Under the pieces are notes generated by a model. That model saw only the letters and a program-made list of their open reading frames with translations, was not told where the DNA came from and searched no databases. Both the position numbers and the translations under genes were made by a program. Shown here piece by piece: positions 36,880-46,635 of a DNA stretch of 64,000 bases; positions within the stretch are counted from its first letter, which is position 1, and each line of letters opens with the position of its first letter. Origin of the DNA: Hyphomonadaceae bacterium (GTDB taxonomy: Bacteria > Pseudomonadota > Alphaproteobacteria > Caulobacterales > Hyphomonadaceae); assembly GCA_028285145.1 (NCBI GenBank), contig JANQQC010000062.1, positions 62,001 through 126,000 of the forward strand. Reading direction: 5' to 3'.

Positions 36880-38283
36880 ATGGCCGAGAATATCTTGAAG
36901 ATGATGAAGGAGCGCGACGTAGAATTCGTTGACCTGCGCTTCACTGACCCTCGCGGGAAAATGCAGCATGTCACGTTCGACAAGAGCATGGTCGACGAGG
37001 GCTTCTTCGAAGATGGCCAAATGTTCGACGGCTCGTCCGTCGCCGGCTGGAAAGCCATCAACGAGTCCGACATGAACCTGGCGATTGATGCTGACACAGC
37101 CATCATCGATCCATTCTTCCAGCAGACAACGCTCGCCGTCTTCTGCGACATCCTCGATCCAATTACGGGTCAGGCCTATAATCGCGACCCACGCATGACG
37201 GCCAAGAAAGCAGAAGCCTATCTGCAGTCCTCCGGCGTCGGCGACACCGCCTTCTTTGGACCGGAAGCCGAATTCTTCGTCTTCGATGATGTGCGCTGGT
37301 CCACGGACGCCCACAAGACGGGCTACTCCTTCGACTCAACCGAACTGCCCGCTAACACTGACCGCCAGTATGAGGTCGGCAATATGGGTCACCGCCCCGG
37401 ACCGAAAGGCGGATACTTCCCCGTCCCTCCGGTCGACTCCGAGCAGGACATGCGTTCCGAAATGCTTTCCGTCATGGGTGAAATCGGCCTTGAGCCGGAA
37501 AAGCACCACCACGAGGTGGCTCCTGCGCAGCATGAGCTTGGCATGAAGTTCTCCACGCTGACCAGCATGGCTGACCGGCTTCAGCTCTATAAGTACGTGA
37601 TCCACAATGTGGCCGCGTCCTATGGCAAGACGGCGACCTTCATGCCCAAGCCATACTTCAACGACAACGGCTCCGGCATGCACGTGCACCAGTCCATCTG
37701 GAAAGACGGCAACCCGCTCTTTGCCGGTGACCGCTATGCCGATCTGTCCGAGACATGCCTCCACTACATTGGTGGCATCATCAAACATGCTCGCGCGCTC
37801 AATGCCCTGACGAACGCTTCAACCAACTCCTACAAGCGTCTCGTCCCAGGTTTTGAAGCACCTGTCATGCTGGCCTACTCCGCCCGCAACCGGTCGGCGT
37901 CGATCCGTATCCCGTTCGGGACCGGACCAAAGGCCAAGCGTATCGAGACGCGCTTCCCGGACCCAACAGCGAATCCTTATCTCGCCTTTGCCGGCCTGTT
38001 GATGGCCGGTCTCGACGGCATCGAGAACAAGATCGATCCCGGCGAAGCGATGGACAAGGACCTCTACGACCTGCCACCGGAAGAAGCGAACGCCATTCCT
38101 CAGGTCTGCGGATCGCTGCGTGAAGCAATCGAAGCTCTTGATGGCGATCGCGAGTTTCTCAAAAAGGGCGGCGTCTTCGACGACGATCAAATCGACGCCT
38201 ATATCGAACTCAAAATGGAAGAGGTTGAGCGCCTGCAGCTCCACCCGCACCCAGTCGAGTTCGACATGTACTACAAAGTCTGA
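36880..38283 (+). CDS. glnA: Glutamine synthetase type I
   Basis: Glutamine synthetase (467 residues) makes glutamine from glutamate and ammonia with ATP. Signatures include FDGSSVAGW, the metal-site [12 protein letters not shown], the ATP-site [18 protein letters not shown] and the class-I signature [16 protein letters not shown]396 in [10 protein letters not shown] is the adenylylation tyrosine, so GlnE/P-II control is expected. A strong GGAGG precedes the ATG. A rho-independent terminator follows. Confidence 0.98.
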   Translation: MAENILKMMKERDVEFVDLRFTDPRGKMQHVTFDKSMVDEGFFEDGQMFDGSSVAGWKAINESDMNLAIDADTAIIDPFFQQTTLAVFCDILDPITGQAYNRDPRMTAKKAEAYLQSSGVGDTAFFGPEAEFFVFDDVRWSTDAHKTGYSFDSTELPANTDRQYEVGNMGHRPGPKGGYFPVPPVDSEQDMRSEMLSVMGEIGLEPEKHHHEVAPAQHELGMKFSTLTSMADRLQLYKYVIHNVAASYGKTATFMPKPYFNDNGSGMHVHQSIWKDGNPLFAGDRYADLSETCLHYIGGIIKHARALNALTNASTNSYKRLVPGFEAPVMLAYSARNRSASIRIPFGTGPKAKRIETRFPDPTANPYLAFAGLLMAGLDGIENKIDPGEAMDKDLYDLPPEEANAIPQVCGSLREAIEALDGDREFLKKGGVFDDDQIDAYIELKMEEVERLQLHPHPVEFDMYYKV

Positions 38284-38309
38284 TATTTTTTCAGTTTAGT
38301 AGAGTATTG

Positions 38310-38343
38310 AAGCGCCGGGGCTCATGCCTCGGCGTTTCTTTTT
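38310..38343 (+). terminator. Rho-independent terminator of glnBA
   Basis: The stem CGCCGGGGC (38313-38321) pairs, with one G-U, with GCCTCGGCG (38326-38334) across the loop TCAT; A-U pairs extend the base. The run TTTCTTTTT follows. This is the clearest intrinsic terminator in the window. Confidence 0.85.
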
Positions 38344-38383
38344 GTTCACTTGCCGGCAATCCGATCTCGTTAAACGTAACGGT

Positions 38384-38989
38384 ATGCGCTTCCTGATACC
38401 CGCCCTGCTCATCGCGTTGTCAGCCTGTCAGGCGACACCGCCAACCGCGCGCGAACAAGCCAATATCTGCGATATCTTCGATGACCGGAAGGAATGGTAC
38501 CGGTCCGCCGCTGAGGCTAAGCGCAAACACGGCACGCCCATTCCGGTCCAGATGGCCATCATGAAAGCCGAGTCATCCTTCTCTGCAGACGCCCGCCCTG
38601 ATCGGCGCCGTCACTTTTTCGGTTTGATTCCCGGCAGCCGTCCTTCCTCAGCCTACGGCTACGCACAGGCGATCGATGGCACGTGGGATACTTACAAACG
38701 TGACACAGGCAATAACGGAGCAGAAAGGGACGATTTCGACGACGCAATTGATTTCGTTGCCTGGTACGTCAACAGATCTTCCCGCCAGCTCGGGATTTCC
38801 CGATCCAACGCTAAGGCCCAGTACCTCGCCTATCATGAGGGACCTAACGGCTATCGAAGGGGCACATGGCGCGGAAAAGCGTGGCTTGTTCGCAAAGCCG
38901 ATTCCGTCGCAGCCGATGCCAATCGATACCAGCGCCAGTTGAGCGGCTGCGAAAAACAGCTGAGGCGCAACTGGGTGCCGTTCTTCTGA
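38384..38989 (+). CDS. Lipoprotein with lytic transglycosylase-like (SLT) fold
   Basis: A 201-residue protein with a lipoprotein signal ending in lipobox LSAC. The body looks like a goose-type/SLT lysozyme domain: catalytic glutamate in IMKAESSF, then SAYGYAQAIDGTWDTYKRDTG, DFDDAIDFVAWYVN and YLAYHEGPNGYRRG. Such enzymes cleave peptidoglycan glycan strands in the periplasm. The ATG at 38384 gives the signal peptide; an open frame from 38324 would place it inside the glnA terminator. It lies alone between glnA and the metallophosphoesterase gene, 28 bp before the latter. Confidence 0.85.
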   Translation: MRFLIPALLIALSACQATPPTAREQANICDIFDDRKEWYRSAAEAKRKHGTPIPVQMAIMKAESSFSADARPDRRRHFFGLIPGSRPSSAYGYAQAIDGTWDTYKRDTGNNGAERDDFDDAIDFVAWYVNRSSRQLGISRSNAKAQYLAYHEGPNGYRRGTWRGKAWLVRKADSVAADANRYQRQLSGCEKQLRRNWVPFF

Positions 38990-39017
38990 CACATCGCCGC
39001 GGCAAGGGCCGAAGTCG

Positions 39018-39998
39018 ATGCTTAAGGTTCTGATTTTCTGGGCGAGCTACGCCTACTTCCCGGTGGCCCTGCTGTCGGTTTGGCTTGTTCTCCGCGGTGG
39101 TCTCAGCCTGCGCGGCCGGATCGCAATCGGGCTCTTCCTGTCAGCGATCAGTATTCTCGCCTATGCGCGCTTTATTGAACCAAGAATTTTCAACGTCGCC
39201 CACGCCGAGATCGACCTCTCGAATGGCGCAGCTGAAACGACCGATATTCGCATCGCGCTCTTTGCAGACACGCATTACGGGATCTTCGGCAACGCCATGC
39301 CGATGTCGCGCATCGTCGAACAGATCCAGGATGAGCACGTTGACGCCGTCTTCATCGCCGGAGACCTGATCTACCATTCGAAACCTGATCAGATTGATAG
39401 TGCACTGGCCCCGTTGGCGCAGCTGGATGTTCCAGTGTTCGCTGTAATGGGAAATCATGATGTCGGCTTTCCCGGCCCAGACCTTACAGACCCGATCTTT
39501 GCGGCCCTTCAAGGGCTCAATGTGACCATCGTCGAGAACCGCGCCATCGATACCACCATCGGCGATGAGCGAGTCATCGTGGCTGGCGCTTCCGACCTTT
39601 GGCAGCGCCGATACGACTTCGGTTTTTCCGCTGACCTCCCACAGGATGTTCCGGTCATTCTGCTGGCGCACAACCCGGACACGGCGTCCGTGGTGCCGGA
39701 CTCCTTCTCCTACGATCTCATGCTTGCCGGCCATACGCATGGTGGCCAGATCAGGCTGCCCGGTCTTTACAAGAACGCCATTCCTACGAATTTGCCGTTC
39801 GACAAAGGTCTGCATCGCTACCCATCGGACAGCGGCGAACGCCTTGTCTATGTAACGCCGGGCACAGGAATGGTGGGGCTGCCCATGCGGTTTCTGATGC
39901 CACCCCGGATCGACATGATCACGCTTACCCTCGCAGCGCCGCGTGATACGCCTTCGCCGCCTCAGCTTCGCGGGCTTGGTACGTCCGAAACGCCTTGA
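39018..39998 (+). CDS. Membrane-anchored calcineurin-like metallophosphoesterase
   Basis: A 326-residue phosphoesterase with two N-terminal membrane helices (about 5-25 and 33-53). All metal motifs are present: FADTHYG, AGDLIYH, MGNHDVG, LAHNPD and LAGHTHGGQ. The organisation resembles YkuE/YaeI-type enzymes and the LpxG class of UDP-2,3-diacylglucosamine hydrolases, so a lipid or envelope substrate is plausible. Its 3' end overlaps the convergent oxidoreductase gene by 74 bp, and the last 24 residues (PSPPQLRGLGTSETP-type tail) are poorly conserved in appearance. Confidence 0.88.
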   Translation: MLKVLIFWASYAYFPVALLSVWLVLRGGLSLRGRIAIGLFLSAISILAYARFIEPRIFNVAHAEIDLSNGAAETTDIRIALFADTHYGIFGNAMPMSRIVEQIQDEHVDAVFIAGDLIYHSKPDQIDSALAPLAQLDVPVFAVMGNHDVGFPGPDLTDPIFAALQGLNVTIVENRAIDTTIGDERVIVAGASDLWQRRYDFGFSADLPQDVPVILLAHNPDTASVVPDSFSYDLMLAGHTHGGQIRLPGLYKNAIPTNLPFDKGLHRYPSDSGERLVYVTPGTGMVGLPMRFLMPPRIDMITLTLAAPRDTPSPPQLRGLGTSETP

Positions 39999-41232
39999 AT
40001 ACTCCCAGATCGGTGTCCGGGTCCTGCCCGTCGCCCATTCGGATCAGCTGAAGGCAGAACCAGCCCTGCGCGCCCCAACCATTCAGCCCCTTGATCAGGT
40101 TTATCGGTGAATTTGGCCCCAGCCACTTTGTCGGTCCAAGACGCAGGCGGTTCTCCCAGTCGTTGGCCACCGAGACTTCGCCCGAGAGAAGCCGCGCCGG
40201 GAGCCCCGGATCAGCACAAAGCGGCCGGCCAAGACCGATAAGGTCAGCCTCGCCATCGTTTAGGGCGGCATTCATGGCATTAACCGAGCGAAATCCGCCC
40301 GTGACCATGATCGGCATCTTGGCGCGCACCTGAACGCTGCGAGCATAATTGGCGAAGTAGGCTTCCCTTGCCCTGGTCGATTCTCGCACCGGCTCTTCGA
40401 AAACGGGCTCCATGCCTTCAATACCCGCCATTTTCGGCTGCTCGTAATTGCCACCTGAGATTTCAACAAAATCGACCGACTGCTCGTTGAGCATGTCGAT
40501 CACAGCAAGGCAGTCCTCATGACTGAAGCCGCCTTTCTGAAAATCCGTCGAGTTAAGTTTCACGGCCACGGCAAACTCGGGCCCGGCCGCTTCCCTCACC
40601 CCCGAAATCACCGACAAAAGGAGCCGCGCCCGATTCTCCAGCGGACCTCCCCATTCATCATCGCGCTGGTTCGATAGCGGCGACAGGAACTGCGAGATCA
40701 GATAACCGTGCGCCGCATGGACCTGCACGCCATCAAATCCACACTCGCGTGCAACCTTCGCCGCATTGCCGAAGGCCGCGATCACGCCCCTGATCTCCTC
40801 AGCGGTCATGGCGCGCGGGCTGCCAAACACGCCGCCGGGCATTTTGAGGGCAACCGGGCTCGGGGCTGCCGGTCGGTCGTTCACGGCTTTCGGCGTCTGC
40901 CGGCCCGCATGCGAGAGCTGCATAATCACCTTGCCGCCGCCCCTGCGCGCCGCTTCGGACAGCGCTTTCAGGCCGGCAATATCCTCATCGGAAGGCCGGC
41001 CGTCGATGACGATATTGCCAGGGCGCTCAAGATGGCGTTTGTCGACCTGAACATTGCCTGTGATCTGTAACCCGATACCGCCATCAGCCCAGCGCCCATA
41101 GAGAGTCGCGTGCCTTTTGGTTGCCCGATTCTTCTGATCTGCGAGGCCTTCTGTCATCGCGGCTTTGACCAGCCGGTTGGGTATCGTAAGCCCGCTCGGC
41201 AAGGTTAAAGCAGTATTAATCGGTCCCGGCAT
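39925..41232 (-). CDS. NADH:flavin oxidoreductase, Old Yellow Enzyme family
   Basis: A 435-residue FMN-containing (beta/alpha)8 barrel ene-reductase. It starts SGLTIPNRLVKAAMTEGLA, has QLSHAGRQTP, the catalytic pair in FDGVQVHAAHGYLISQFLSP and the phosphate-binding DLIGLGRPLCADP. The substrate is probably an alpha,beta-unsaturated carbonyl compound. The ATG at 41232 has GGGGAG just upstream; an open frame to 41754 lies antisense within parE and is rejected. It is divergent from parE by 48 bp and overlaps the metallophosphoesterase gene tail to tail. Confidence 0.92.
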   Translation of the reverse strand: MPGPINTALTLPSGLTIPNRLVKAAMTEGLADQKNRATKRHATLYGRWADGGIGLQITGNVQVDKRHLERPGNIVIDGRPSDEDIAGLKALSEAARRGGGKVIMQLSHAGRQTPKAVNDRPAAPSPVALKMPGGVFGSPRAMTAEEIRGVIAAFGNAAKVARECGFDGVQVHAAHGYLISQFLSPLSNQRDDEWGGPLENRARLLLSVISGVREAAGPEFAVAVKLNSTDFQKGGFSHEDCLAVIDMLNEQSVDFVEISGGNYEQPKMAGIEGMEPVFEEPVRESTRAREAYFANYARSVQVRAKMPIMVTGGFRSVNAMNAALNDGEADLIGLGRPLCADPGLPARLLSGEVSVANDWENRLRLGPTKWLGPNSPINLIKGLNGWGAQGWFCLQLIRMGDGQDPDTDLGVFKAFRTYQAREAEAAKAYHAALRG

Positions 41233-41280
41233 CAATTCTCCCCTGACATGGTCGCGATTCGACCTACTACGGAGACCATC

Positions 41281-43284
41281 ATGAGCGCCGCAAAGCAAGA
41301 AAAGCTGTTCGACGATATGAACCCAGACACGTCCGGCTACTCCGCAAAGGATATCGAGGTCCTCGAAGGGCTCGAACCCGTCCGCAAACGCCCCGGCATG
41401 TATATCGGCGGCACCGATGAGCGCGCCTATCACCATTTGTTCGCAGAAGTCCTCGATAACTCCATGGATGAGGCCGTTGCAGGGCACGCCAACCGCATCG
41501 AAGTGCATCTCGCTGCTGATGGTTATCTCAGCGTGATCGACAATGGCCGCGGCATCCCGATTGATCCGCACCCGAAATTCCCGAAGAAGTCCGCGCTCGA
41601 AGTCATCATGACAACGCTGCACGCTGGCGGGAAGTTTTCCGATAAAGCGTATGAAACCGCAGGCGGACTGCACGGTGTGGGTATCTCGGTCGTCAACGCG
41701 CTGTCGGAGCGTGTCGAAGTCCAGGTCGCTCGCGACAAGAAGGTCTTCGCGCAATCATTCGAGCGCGGAAACGTAACCGGCCCGGTGGAAATGATCGGCG
41801 CTGCTCCAAACCGCCGCGGGACAACTGTTCGCTTCAAACCCGACCATGAAATCTTTGGCGACAAGCTGCGCTTCAAGCCAGCCCGCCTGCTTCAGATGGC
41901 GCGCTCCAAGGCCTACCTTTATCGCGGAGTTGAAGTCCGCTGGTCATGCGATCCGACACTCCTGCCGGAAGACTCAAAGATTCCCCCCGAAGCCGTCCTG
42001 ACCTACCCCAACGGCCTCGCCGATCAGCTGGACGAGGTCTTCAAGGGCAAGGCAACCATCACCGATGCGCCTTTCACCGGGCTCGTCGACTCAGGTGCCG
42101 AAGGAAAAGTGGAATGGGCCATCGCCTGGACGGCTGCCGGTTTCGGCGAGTCTGACGGCTTTTCCCGCTCATACTGCAACACCATCCCGACCCCGGATGG
42201 CGGCACACATGAGGCCGGCTTCCGGTCTGCGATCACCAAGGGCCTTCGCAACTACGCAGACCTGACAGGTCAAAAGAAGGGCACTTCCATAACGGCCGAC
42301 GACATTATGGGCCATTCCGGACTGCTCCTATCCGTCTTCATTCGCGGCCCCGAATTCGTTGGCCAAACGAAAGACAAGCTGTCGACCACGGCCGCATTCC
42401 GTCTGGTAGAAAATGCAGTGCGCGACCGCTTCGACCATTGGCTGGCCGGTTCACCAAAAGAAGCCGACAAGCTGCTTCACTGGGCAATCGAACGCGCCGA
42501 TGAACGCGCCAAGCGCCGCAAGGCCAAGGAAGTCTCCCGGCAATCTGCCACGCGCAAGCTGCGTTTACCCGGCAAGCTCGCAGATTGTTCCACGAATGGC
42601 GCAGACGACACCGAGCTCTTTATTGTCGAGGGCGACTCGGCCGGCGGCTCAGCAAAGCAGGCTCGAGACCGGAAGACGCAAGCCATCCTTCCCCTTCGCG
42701 GCAAGATCCTGAACGTTGCGAGCGCATCCGATGACAAGCTCGCCAAGAACCAGGAGCTGTCTGACCTCTCGCTCGCCCTTGGAACAAAACTTGGCTCGCG
42801 ATTCAGCGTCGATGATCTGCGCTATGAGCGCATCATCATCATGACAGATGCTGACGTCGACGGTGCACATATCGCCGCCCTCCTGATCACCTTCTTCTTC
42901 ACGATGACGCCGGGCCTGATCGAGTCAGGACGTCTCTATATGGCGATGCCGCCGCTGTATCGGCTAACCCATAAAGGCAAGACAGTTTACGCGATGGATG
43001 ACGAGCAGAAGTCCCACCTCTTGGAAAACGAGTTCAAGGCAAACCAGAAAGTCGAAATCGGACGCTTCAAGGGTCTTGGCGAAATGAACCCGGCCCAGCT
43101 CAAAGAAACGACCATGAACCCGGACACACGGACCCTCGCGCGAGTTACCCTTCCCGACGGCATGGATGAGCTGACGGAAGCCCGCCCGGCCGAGCTCATA
43201 GACACGCTAATGGGCAAAAAAGCGGAGCTGCGTTTCAAGTTCATCCAGGAAAACGCTCGCTTTGCAGAAGAATTAGACATTTAG
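41281..43284 (+). CDS. parE: DNA topoisomerase IV subunit B
   Basis: ParE is the ATPase subunit of topoisomerase IV, which decatenates daughter chromosomes. The 667-residue length is right for ParE rather than GyrB (about 800). Motifs are VLEGLEPVRKRPGMYIG, the ATP-site DNSMDEA, DNGRGIPI and LHGVGISVVNALS, then the Toprim EGDSAGGSAKQARDRKTQ and DADVDGAHI. The ATG at 41281 has GGAG six bases upstream; the frame from 41248 is not used. It is divergent from the oxidoreductase gene. parC is not in the window. Confidence 0.96.
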   Translation: MSAAKQEKLFDDMNPDTSGYSAKDIEVLEGLEPVRKRPGMYIGGTDERAYHHLFAEVLDNSMDEAVAGHANRIEVHLAADGYLSVIDNGRGIPIDPHPKFPKKSALEVIMTTLHAGGKFSDKAYETAGGLHGVGISVVNALSERVEVQVARDKKVFAQSFERGNVTGPVEMIGAAPNRRGTTVRFKPDHEIFGDKLRFKPARLLQMARSKAYLYRGVEVRWSCDPTLLPEDSKIPPEAVLTYPNGLADQLDEVFKGKATITDAPFTGLVDSGAEGKVEWAIAWTAAGFGESDGFSRSYCNTIPTPDGGTHEAGFRSAITKGLRNYADLTGQKKGTSITADDIMGHSGLLLSVFIRGPEFVGQTKDKLSTTAAFRLVENAVRDRFDHWLAGSPKEADKLLHWAIERADERAKRRKAKEVSRQSATRKLRLPGKLADCSTNGADDTELFIVEGDSAGGSAKQARDRKTQAILPLRGKILNVASASDDKLAKNQELSDLSLALGTKLGSRFSVDDLRYERIIIMTDADVDGAHIAALLITFFFTMTPGLIESGRLYMAMPPLYRLTHKGKTVYAMDDEQKSHLLENEFKANQKVEIGRFKGLGEMNPAQLKETTMNPDTRTLARVTLPDGMDELTEARPAELIDTLMGKKAELRFKFIQENARFAEELDI

Positions 43285-43326
43285 GCTCTCTTTTCGCGGG
43301 AAATCGATACTTAGTTAAGATTCTTG

Positions 43327-43342
43327 GCGTAAAGCTTTACGC
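43327..43342. promoter_or_regulatory. 16-bp perfect palindrome abutting a start codon
   Basis: GCGTAAAGCTTTACGC ends at 43342, directly before the ATG at 43343. It occupies the place where a Shine-Dalgarno sequence should be, and none is visible nearby. It could be an operator, or an RNA hairpin that hides the start codon. Confidence 0.5.
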
Positions 43343-43918
43343 ATGAAAACAGTTTGTCTCTCTGCTATTTCGCTCCTGCTTGCCGCGCCTGCGTTCGCGG
43401 ATACGCTCCTGCCTGCGCGCGATACGGGGGAGGGTGAAACCGTCTCAACCTTTATGAGCCTCTGTGTCGAAGGTCAGACAACTGACTATCGCGACCGGAT
43501 GGAGCTTGCCCGCGAAAGTGGCTGGACAGTCTACTATGAAGAGCAAATCTTCGACGAGGTCACGCAAGAGCTGACCTCATACGAGGCTTCTGCGTCCTCG
43601 CGCCCTGGAGACAAATGTGGTTTGCACCTGACGCTCGAAGCCAGAGAGAACGAAGCGCTTCGTTGCGAAGTGGTGGTCAGCCAGTTCTGCCGCCGCGGCG
43701 ACTCTAATCCGAGCATTCGCGAAACGGTGCTCGAAAGCCTATCCCAGGATGACGGACTGACGCTGGATCCCGTCTCTACAGCCGATGAGAACCGCCGGCT
43801 TCGTGACCACGAGCATAAAGTCTACCGCGCGGCGGGTGGCAGCGGACCACTTGTTCGGCTCGCCGATACCGGCGGCACGCTTTACCTGTCATCGACGGCA
43901 ATCCTGCGCAGCGAGTAG
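43343..43918 (+). CDS. Hypothetical secreted protein
   Basis: A 191-residue protein with a clear signal peptide (MKTVCLSAISLLLAAPAFA), thus periplasmic. The mature part is acidic and has four cysteines, at least two probably paired (LCVEG, DKCGLHL, LRCEVVV, QFCRRGD). I recognise no domain. It is next to parE on the same strand, 58 bp away, and convergent with secF. Its start codon is directly preceded by a 16-bp palindrome instead of a normal ribosome site. Confidence 0.75.
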   Translation: MKTVCLSAISLLLAAPAFADTLLPARDTGEGETVSTFMSLCVEGQTTDYRDRMELARESGWTVYYEEQIFDEVTQELTSYEASASSRPGDKCGLHLTLEARENEALRCEVVVSQFCRRGDSNPSIRETVLESLSQDDGLTLDPVSTADENRRLRDHEHKVYRAAGGSGPLVRLADTGGTLYLSSTAILRSE

Positions 43919-43944
43919 GCAGCAAAACACCTAACAGAATTAGC

Positions 43945-44919
43945 TTATGGGGCTGCCTGGAAACCTGGTGTTTCTTCCGGTGGCTTCTTCTCGCGTCGCA
44001 CACCAAAAGTGAGCAATAAGGACGACGCGACGAACACTGAGGAGTAGGTGCCGATTATCACGCCCCAGATCAGTGCAAAGCTCATCCCTCTCAGAACAGG
44101 TCCGCCCAGGAAGAAGATCGCCAGCAAGGCCAAAAGCGTGGTGCCGGAGGTGAGCAGTGTTCGCGAGAGTGTCCCGTTCAGCGCCAGATTGATCAGCTCG
44201 AACAGCGGCATCTTCTTATACTTGCGCAGTTCTTCCCGGATCCGGTCGAACACAACGACTGTGTCATTCATCGAGTAACCGATGATAGTGAGAAGCGCCG
44301 CGATTGTCGTTAAGTTGAACTCAAGCTGAAGCAGCGCAAACATGCCAATCGTCAGGATCACATCGTGCGCCAGAGCCGCCACGGCACCGATAGAATACTG
44401 CCATCCATCGAACCGGAACCAAATATAAATCATCATCAGGACCAGGGCGGCGACCAGTGCAGTCACACCGGCTCGCAAAAGCTCTCCCGAAACCTTGGGA
44501 CCAACCGACGCGCTTGAGCGCAACTCCATGCCCGGAAATGATGCGAGCAACTCGTCACGCGCTGCGTCAGTGATGTCTTGCTGTCCCTGTTCGACATCTT
44601 CAAGACCATCCGTATCCGGTTTGAAGCGGATCACGATGACGGTCTCCGCATCAACGCCAGTCCCCCGCGCGGTATTCACCTGAAGACTTGCGATGCGCTC
44701 CCGCGCCAAAAGGAAAGACCGAATGTCCTCTTCCTGAACCCCTTCCGGCTGGCTGACCTCAATCAGTGATCCGCCCGCAAAGTCGATCCCAAGATTCAGC
44801 CCTCGCGTGGATATCATGAAGATCGACGCAACGACGAGCACTGCCGAGAGGACAAAGGCTGGCCAGCGAAGCGACATGAAGCTGACGTTGAAACGTGTGG
44901 GGAGAAGGCGCATGATCAT
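43945..44919 (-). CDS. secF: Protein translocase subunit SecF
   Basis: SecF works with SecD and YajC in the inner membrane, using the proton-motive force to pull proteins through SecYEG. The 324-residue protein has the first membrane helix followed by GLNLGIDFAGGSLIEV, then five C-terminal helices with YSMNDTVVVFDRIREELRKYK and the block LSRTLLTSGTTLLALLAIFFLGG. It lies 12 bp after secD and is the last gene of the long minus-strand run. Confidence 0.97.
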   Translation of the reverse strand: MIMRLLPTRFNVSFMSLRWPAFVLSAVLVVASIFMISTRGLNLGIDFAGGSLIEVSQPEGVQEEDIRSFLLARERIASLQVNTARGTGVDAETVIVIRFKPDTDGLEDVEQGQQDITDAARDELLASFPGMELRSSASVGPKVSGELLRAGVTALVAALVLMMIYIWFRFDGWQYSIGAVAALAHDVILTIGMFALLQLEFNLTTIAALLTIIGYSMNDTVVVFDRIREELRKYKKMPLFELINLALNGTLSRTLLTSGTTLLALLAIFFLGGPVLRGMSFALIWGVIIGTYSSVFVASSLLLTFGVRREKKPPEETPGFQAAP

Positions 44920-44931
44920 GGCGGTGTTCTC

Positions 44932-46626
44932 CTAGATCGACAGCTTTTTCGGTCGCGCGACGCGAAGCCAGGTAGCAGTAAACCAACGCGTGACGACAAA
45001 GGCCGTAAACACGGACGTCACAATCCCGATTGCCAAGGTTACAGCGAAGCCCTTCACCGGGCCGGAGCCCAGCATGTAAAGAACCGACGCAGCGATGAAC
45101 GTCGTGATGTTGGCATCCAGAATGGTCGACAGCGCTCGTTCGTAACCCGCCTGCACAGCCGTAATCGGCGATCGCCCGGACGCGCGTTCTTCCCGAATCC
45201 GTTCGAAAACCAGCACATTGGCATCCACGGCCATACCTATGGTCAGAATGATTCCGGCAATGCCCGGTAGGGTCAGCGTGGCACCGAAGCCGGACAAGAC
45301 CCCGAGAATTAACACGATATTCGCGGAAAGTGATGCAACAGCATATCCGCCCAGCAAGCCGTAGGCGATGATCATGAAGACAGCGACAAGCGCCAGCCCA
45401 ATAATGGAGGCGGTAGCACCTGCCCGGATCGAGTCCTCGCCAAGCCCCGGACCAACCGTGCGCTCTTCGATGAACCCGATTCTTGCTGGCAATTCACCCG
45501 CCTCAATGATCGCGGCGAGATCCTGTGCTTCCTCAATCGTGAACGAGCCGGTGATCTGAACGCTGCCACCATAAATCGGCTCGTTGATATTCGGGGCAGA
45601 CATGACGTCATCATCGAGCACAATCGCGAACGGCTTGTTCACATTCGCAGCCGTGGCGCGGCCAAAGCGCTGCGCTCCCTGCCCATTCAGGCGAAACTGA
45701 ATGTTCGGGCGATTGCCCTCATCATATCCCTGATTGGCGGTCGCGATGTCTGCACCTGTAATAATTGGCGTGTTCTCAATGAGGATCGGTCCAGTCTCTC
45801 GCCCGTCGAGAAGTCGAAAACCGGGGAAATCGACGCCCGCCTGCGCCGCATCGACATTGGATGGACTCCGATCCGCAAGGTTGAAGGTCATCCGGCCAGC
45901 CTGACTTAGGATATCCTTGAGCCGTGTCGGGTCAGGCTCGCCGGGTGCCTCAAGCACAATCCGCGTATCGCCCTGTGGCTGGATCGAAATCTCGCTGACT
46001 CCGTCGGGATCAATCCGCCGCCGCACGATCTCCATCGTCTTGCGCAACGCTTCTCTGGTCAGCGCAGATCGCGACGCATCGGAGACACTGATCACAACCG
46101 TGTCGGAACCACGTCGACTGATCTCAAACGAACGTTGGCCGCCAATTGCGCCAGCCACAGGCTGATTCAAGCGTTGAAGCCGCCGAATGGCCTCATCGAC
46201 ATCTTCCGGGTTCTGGAACTGGATTGGGAGCGTTTCACCACGAATTTCCGGAACTCTCGTCCGTGGCAGGTTCTCAAGGCCTGCCCCCCGGTTTCGGTTC
46301 AAGGCCCGCGTCGCATCCCCCTGAAACACCTGAAGATGGTTGCTGACCACTTCGGCCGGGTCGATCTCCATGAGCAGATAGACGCCGCCACGCAGATCGA
46401 GCCCGAGATTGACCTTGTTCTTGGGAAGGAAGCCCGGCCACCACGACTCTCTGGCTGCCGCGACCTCGGCCTGGTACTCCGCCATGTTCTCAGCGGTCTG
46501 CGCCGTCGGTTCCGTTGGCTCAACGCCAAGGAACGAATCCGAGACCATATTGGGGAAAGCCAGCAGCGATCCCCATAGCAACAGGCCGGCGATCAAAGCG
46601 ATCTTCCAGGCGGGAAACTGCAGCAT
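44932..46626 (-). CDS. secD: Protein translocase subunit SecD
   Basis: A 564-residue SecD with one N-terminal helix, NLGLDLRGGVYLLMEID, a large periplasmic region (P1) and five C-terminal helices with the signature GMAVDANVLVFERIREE. The conserved Asp in helix 4 (DANVL) is implicated in proton flow. It lies 9 bp downstream of yajC and 12 bp upstream of secF, the standard yajC-secD-secF order. Confidence 0.97.
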   Translation of the reverse strand: MLQFPAWKIALIAGLLLWGSLLAFPNMVSDSFLGVEPTEPTAQTAENMAEYQAEVAAARESWWPGFLPKNKVNLGLDLRGGVYLLMEIDPAEVVSNHLQVFQGDATRALNRNRGAGLENLPRTRVPEIRGETLPIQFQNPEDVDEAIRRLQRLNQPVAGAIGGQRSFEISRRGSDTVVISVSDASRSALTREALRKTMEIVRRRIDPDGVSEISIQPQGDTRIVLEAPGEPDPTRLKDILSQAGRMTFNLADRSPSNVDAAQAGVDFPGFRLLDGRETGPILIENTPIITGADIATANQGYDEGNRPNIQFRLNGQGAQRFGRATAANVNKPFAIVLDDDVMSAPNINEPIYGGSVQITGSFTIEEAQDLAAIIEAGELPARIGFIEERTVGPGLGEDSIRAGATASIIGLALVAVFMIIAYGLLGGYAVASLSANIVLILGVLSGFGATLTLPGIAGIILTIGMAVDANVLVFERIREERASGRSPITAVQAGYERALSTILDANITTFIAASVLYMLGSGPVKGFAVTLAIGIVTSVFTAFVVTRWFTATWLRVARPKKLSI

Positions 46627-46635
46627 GCGTCAGCC

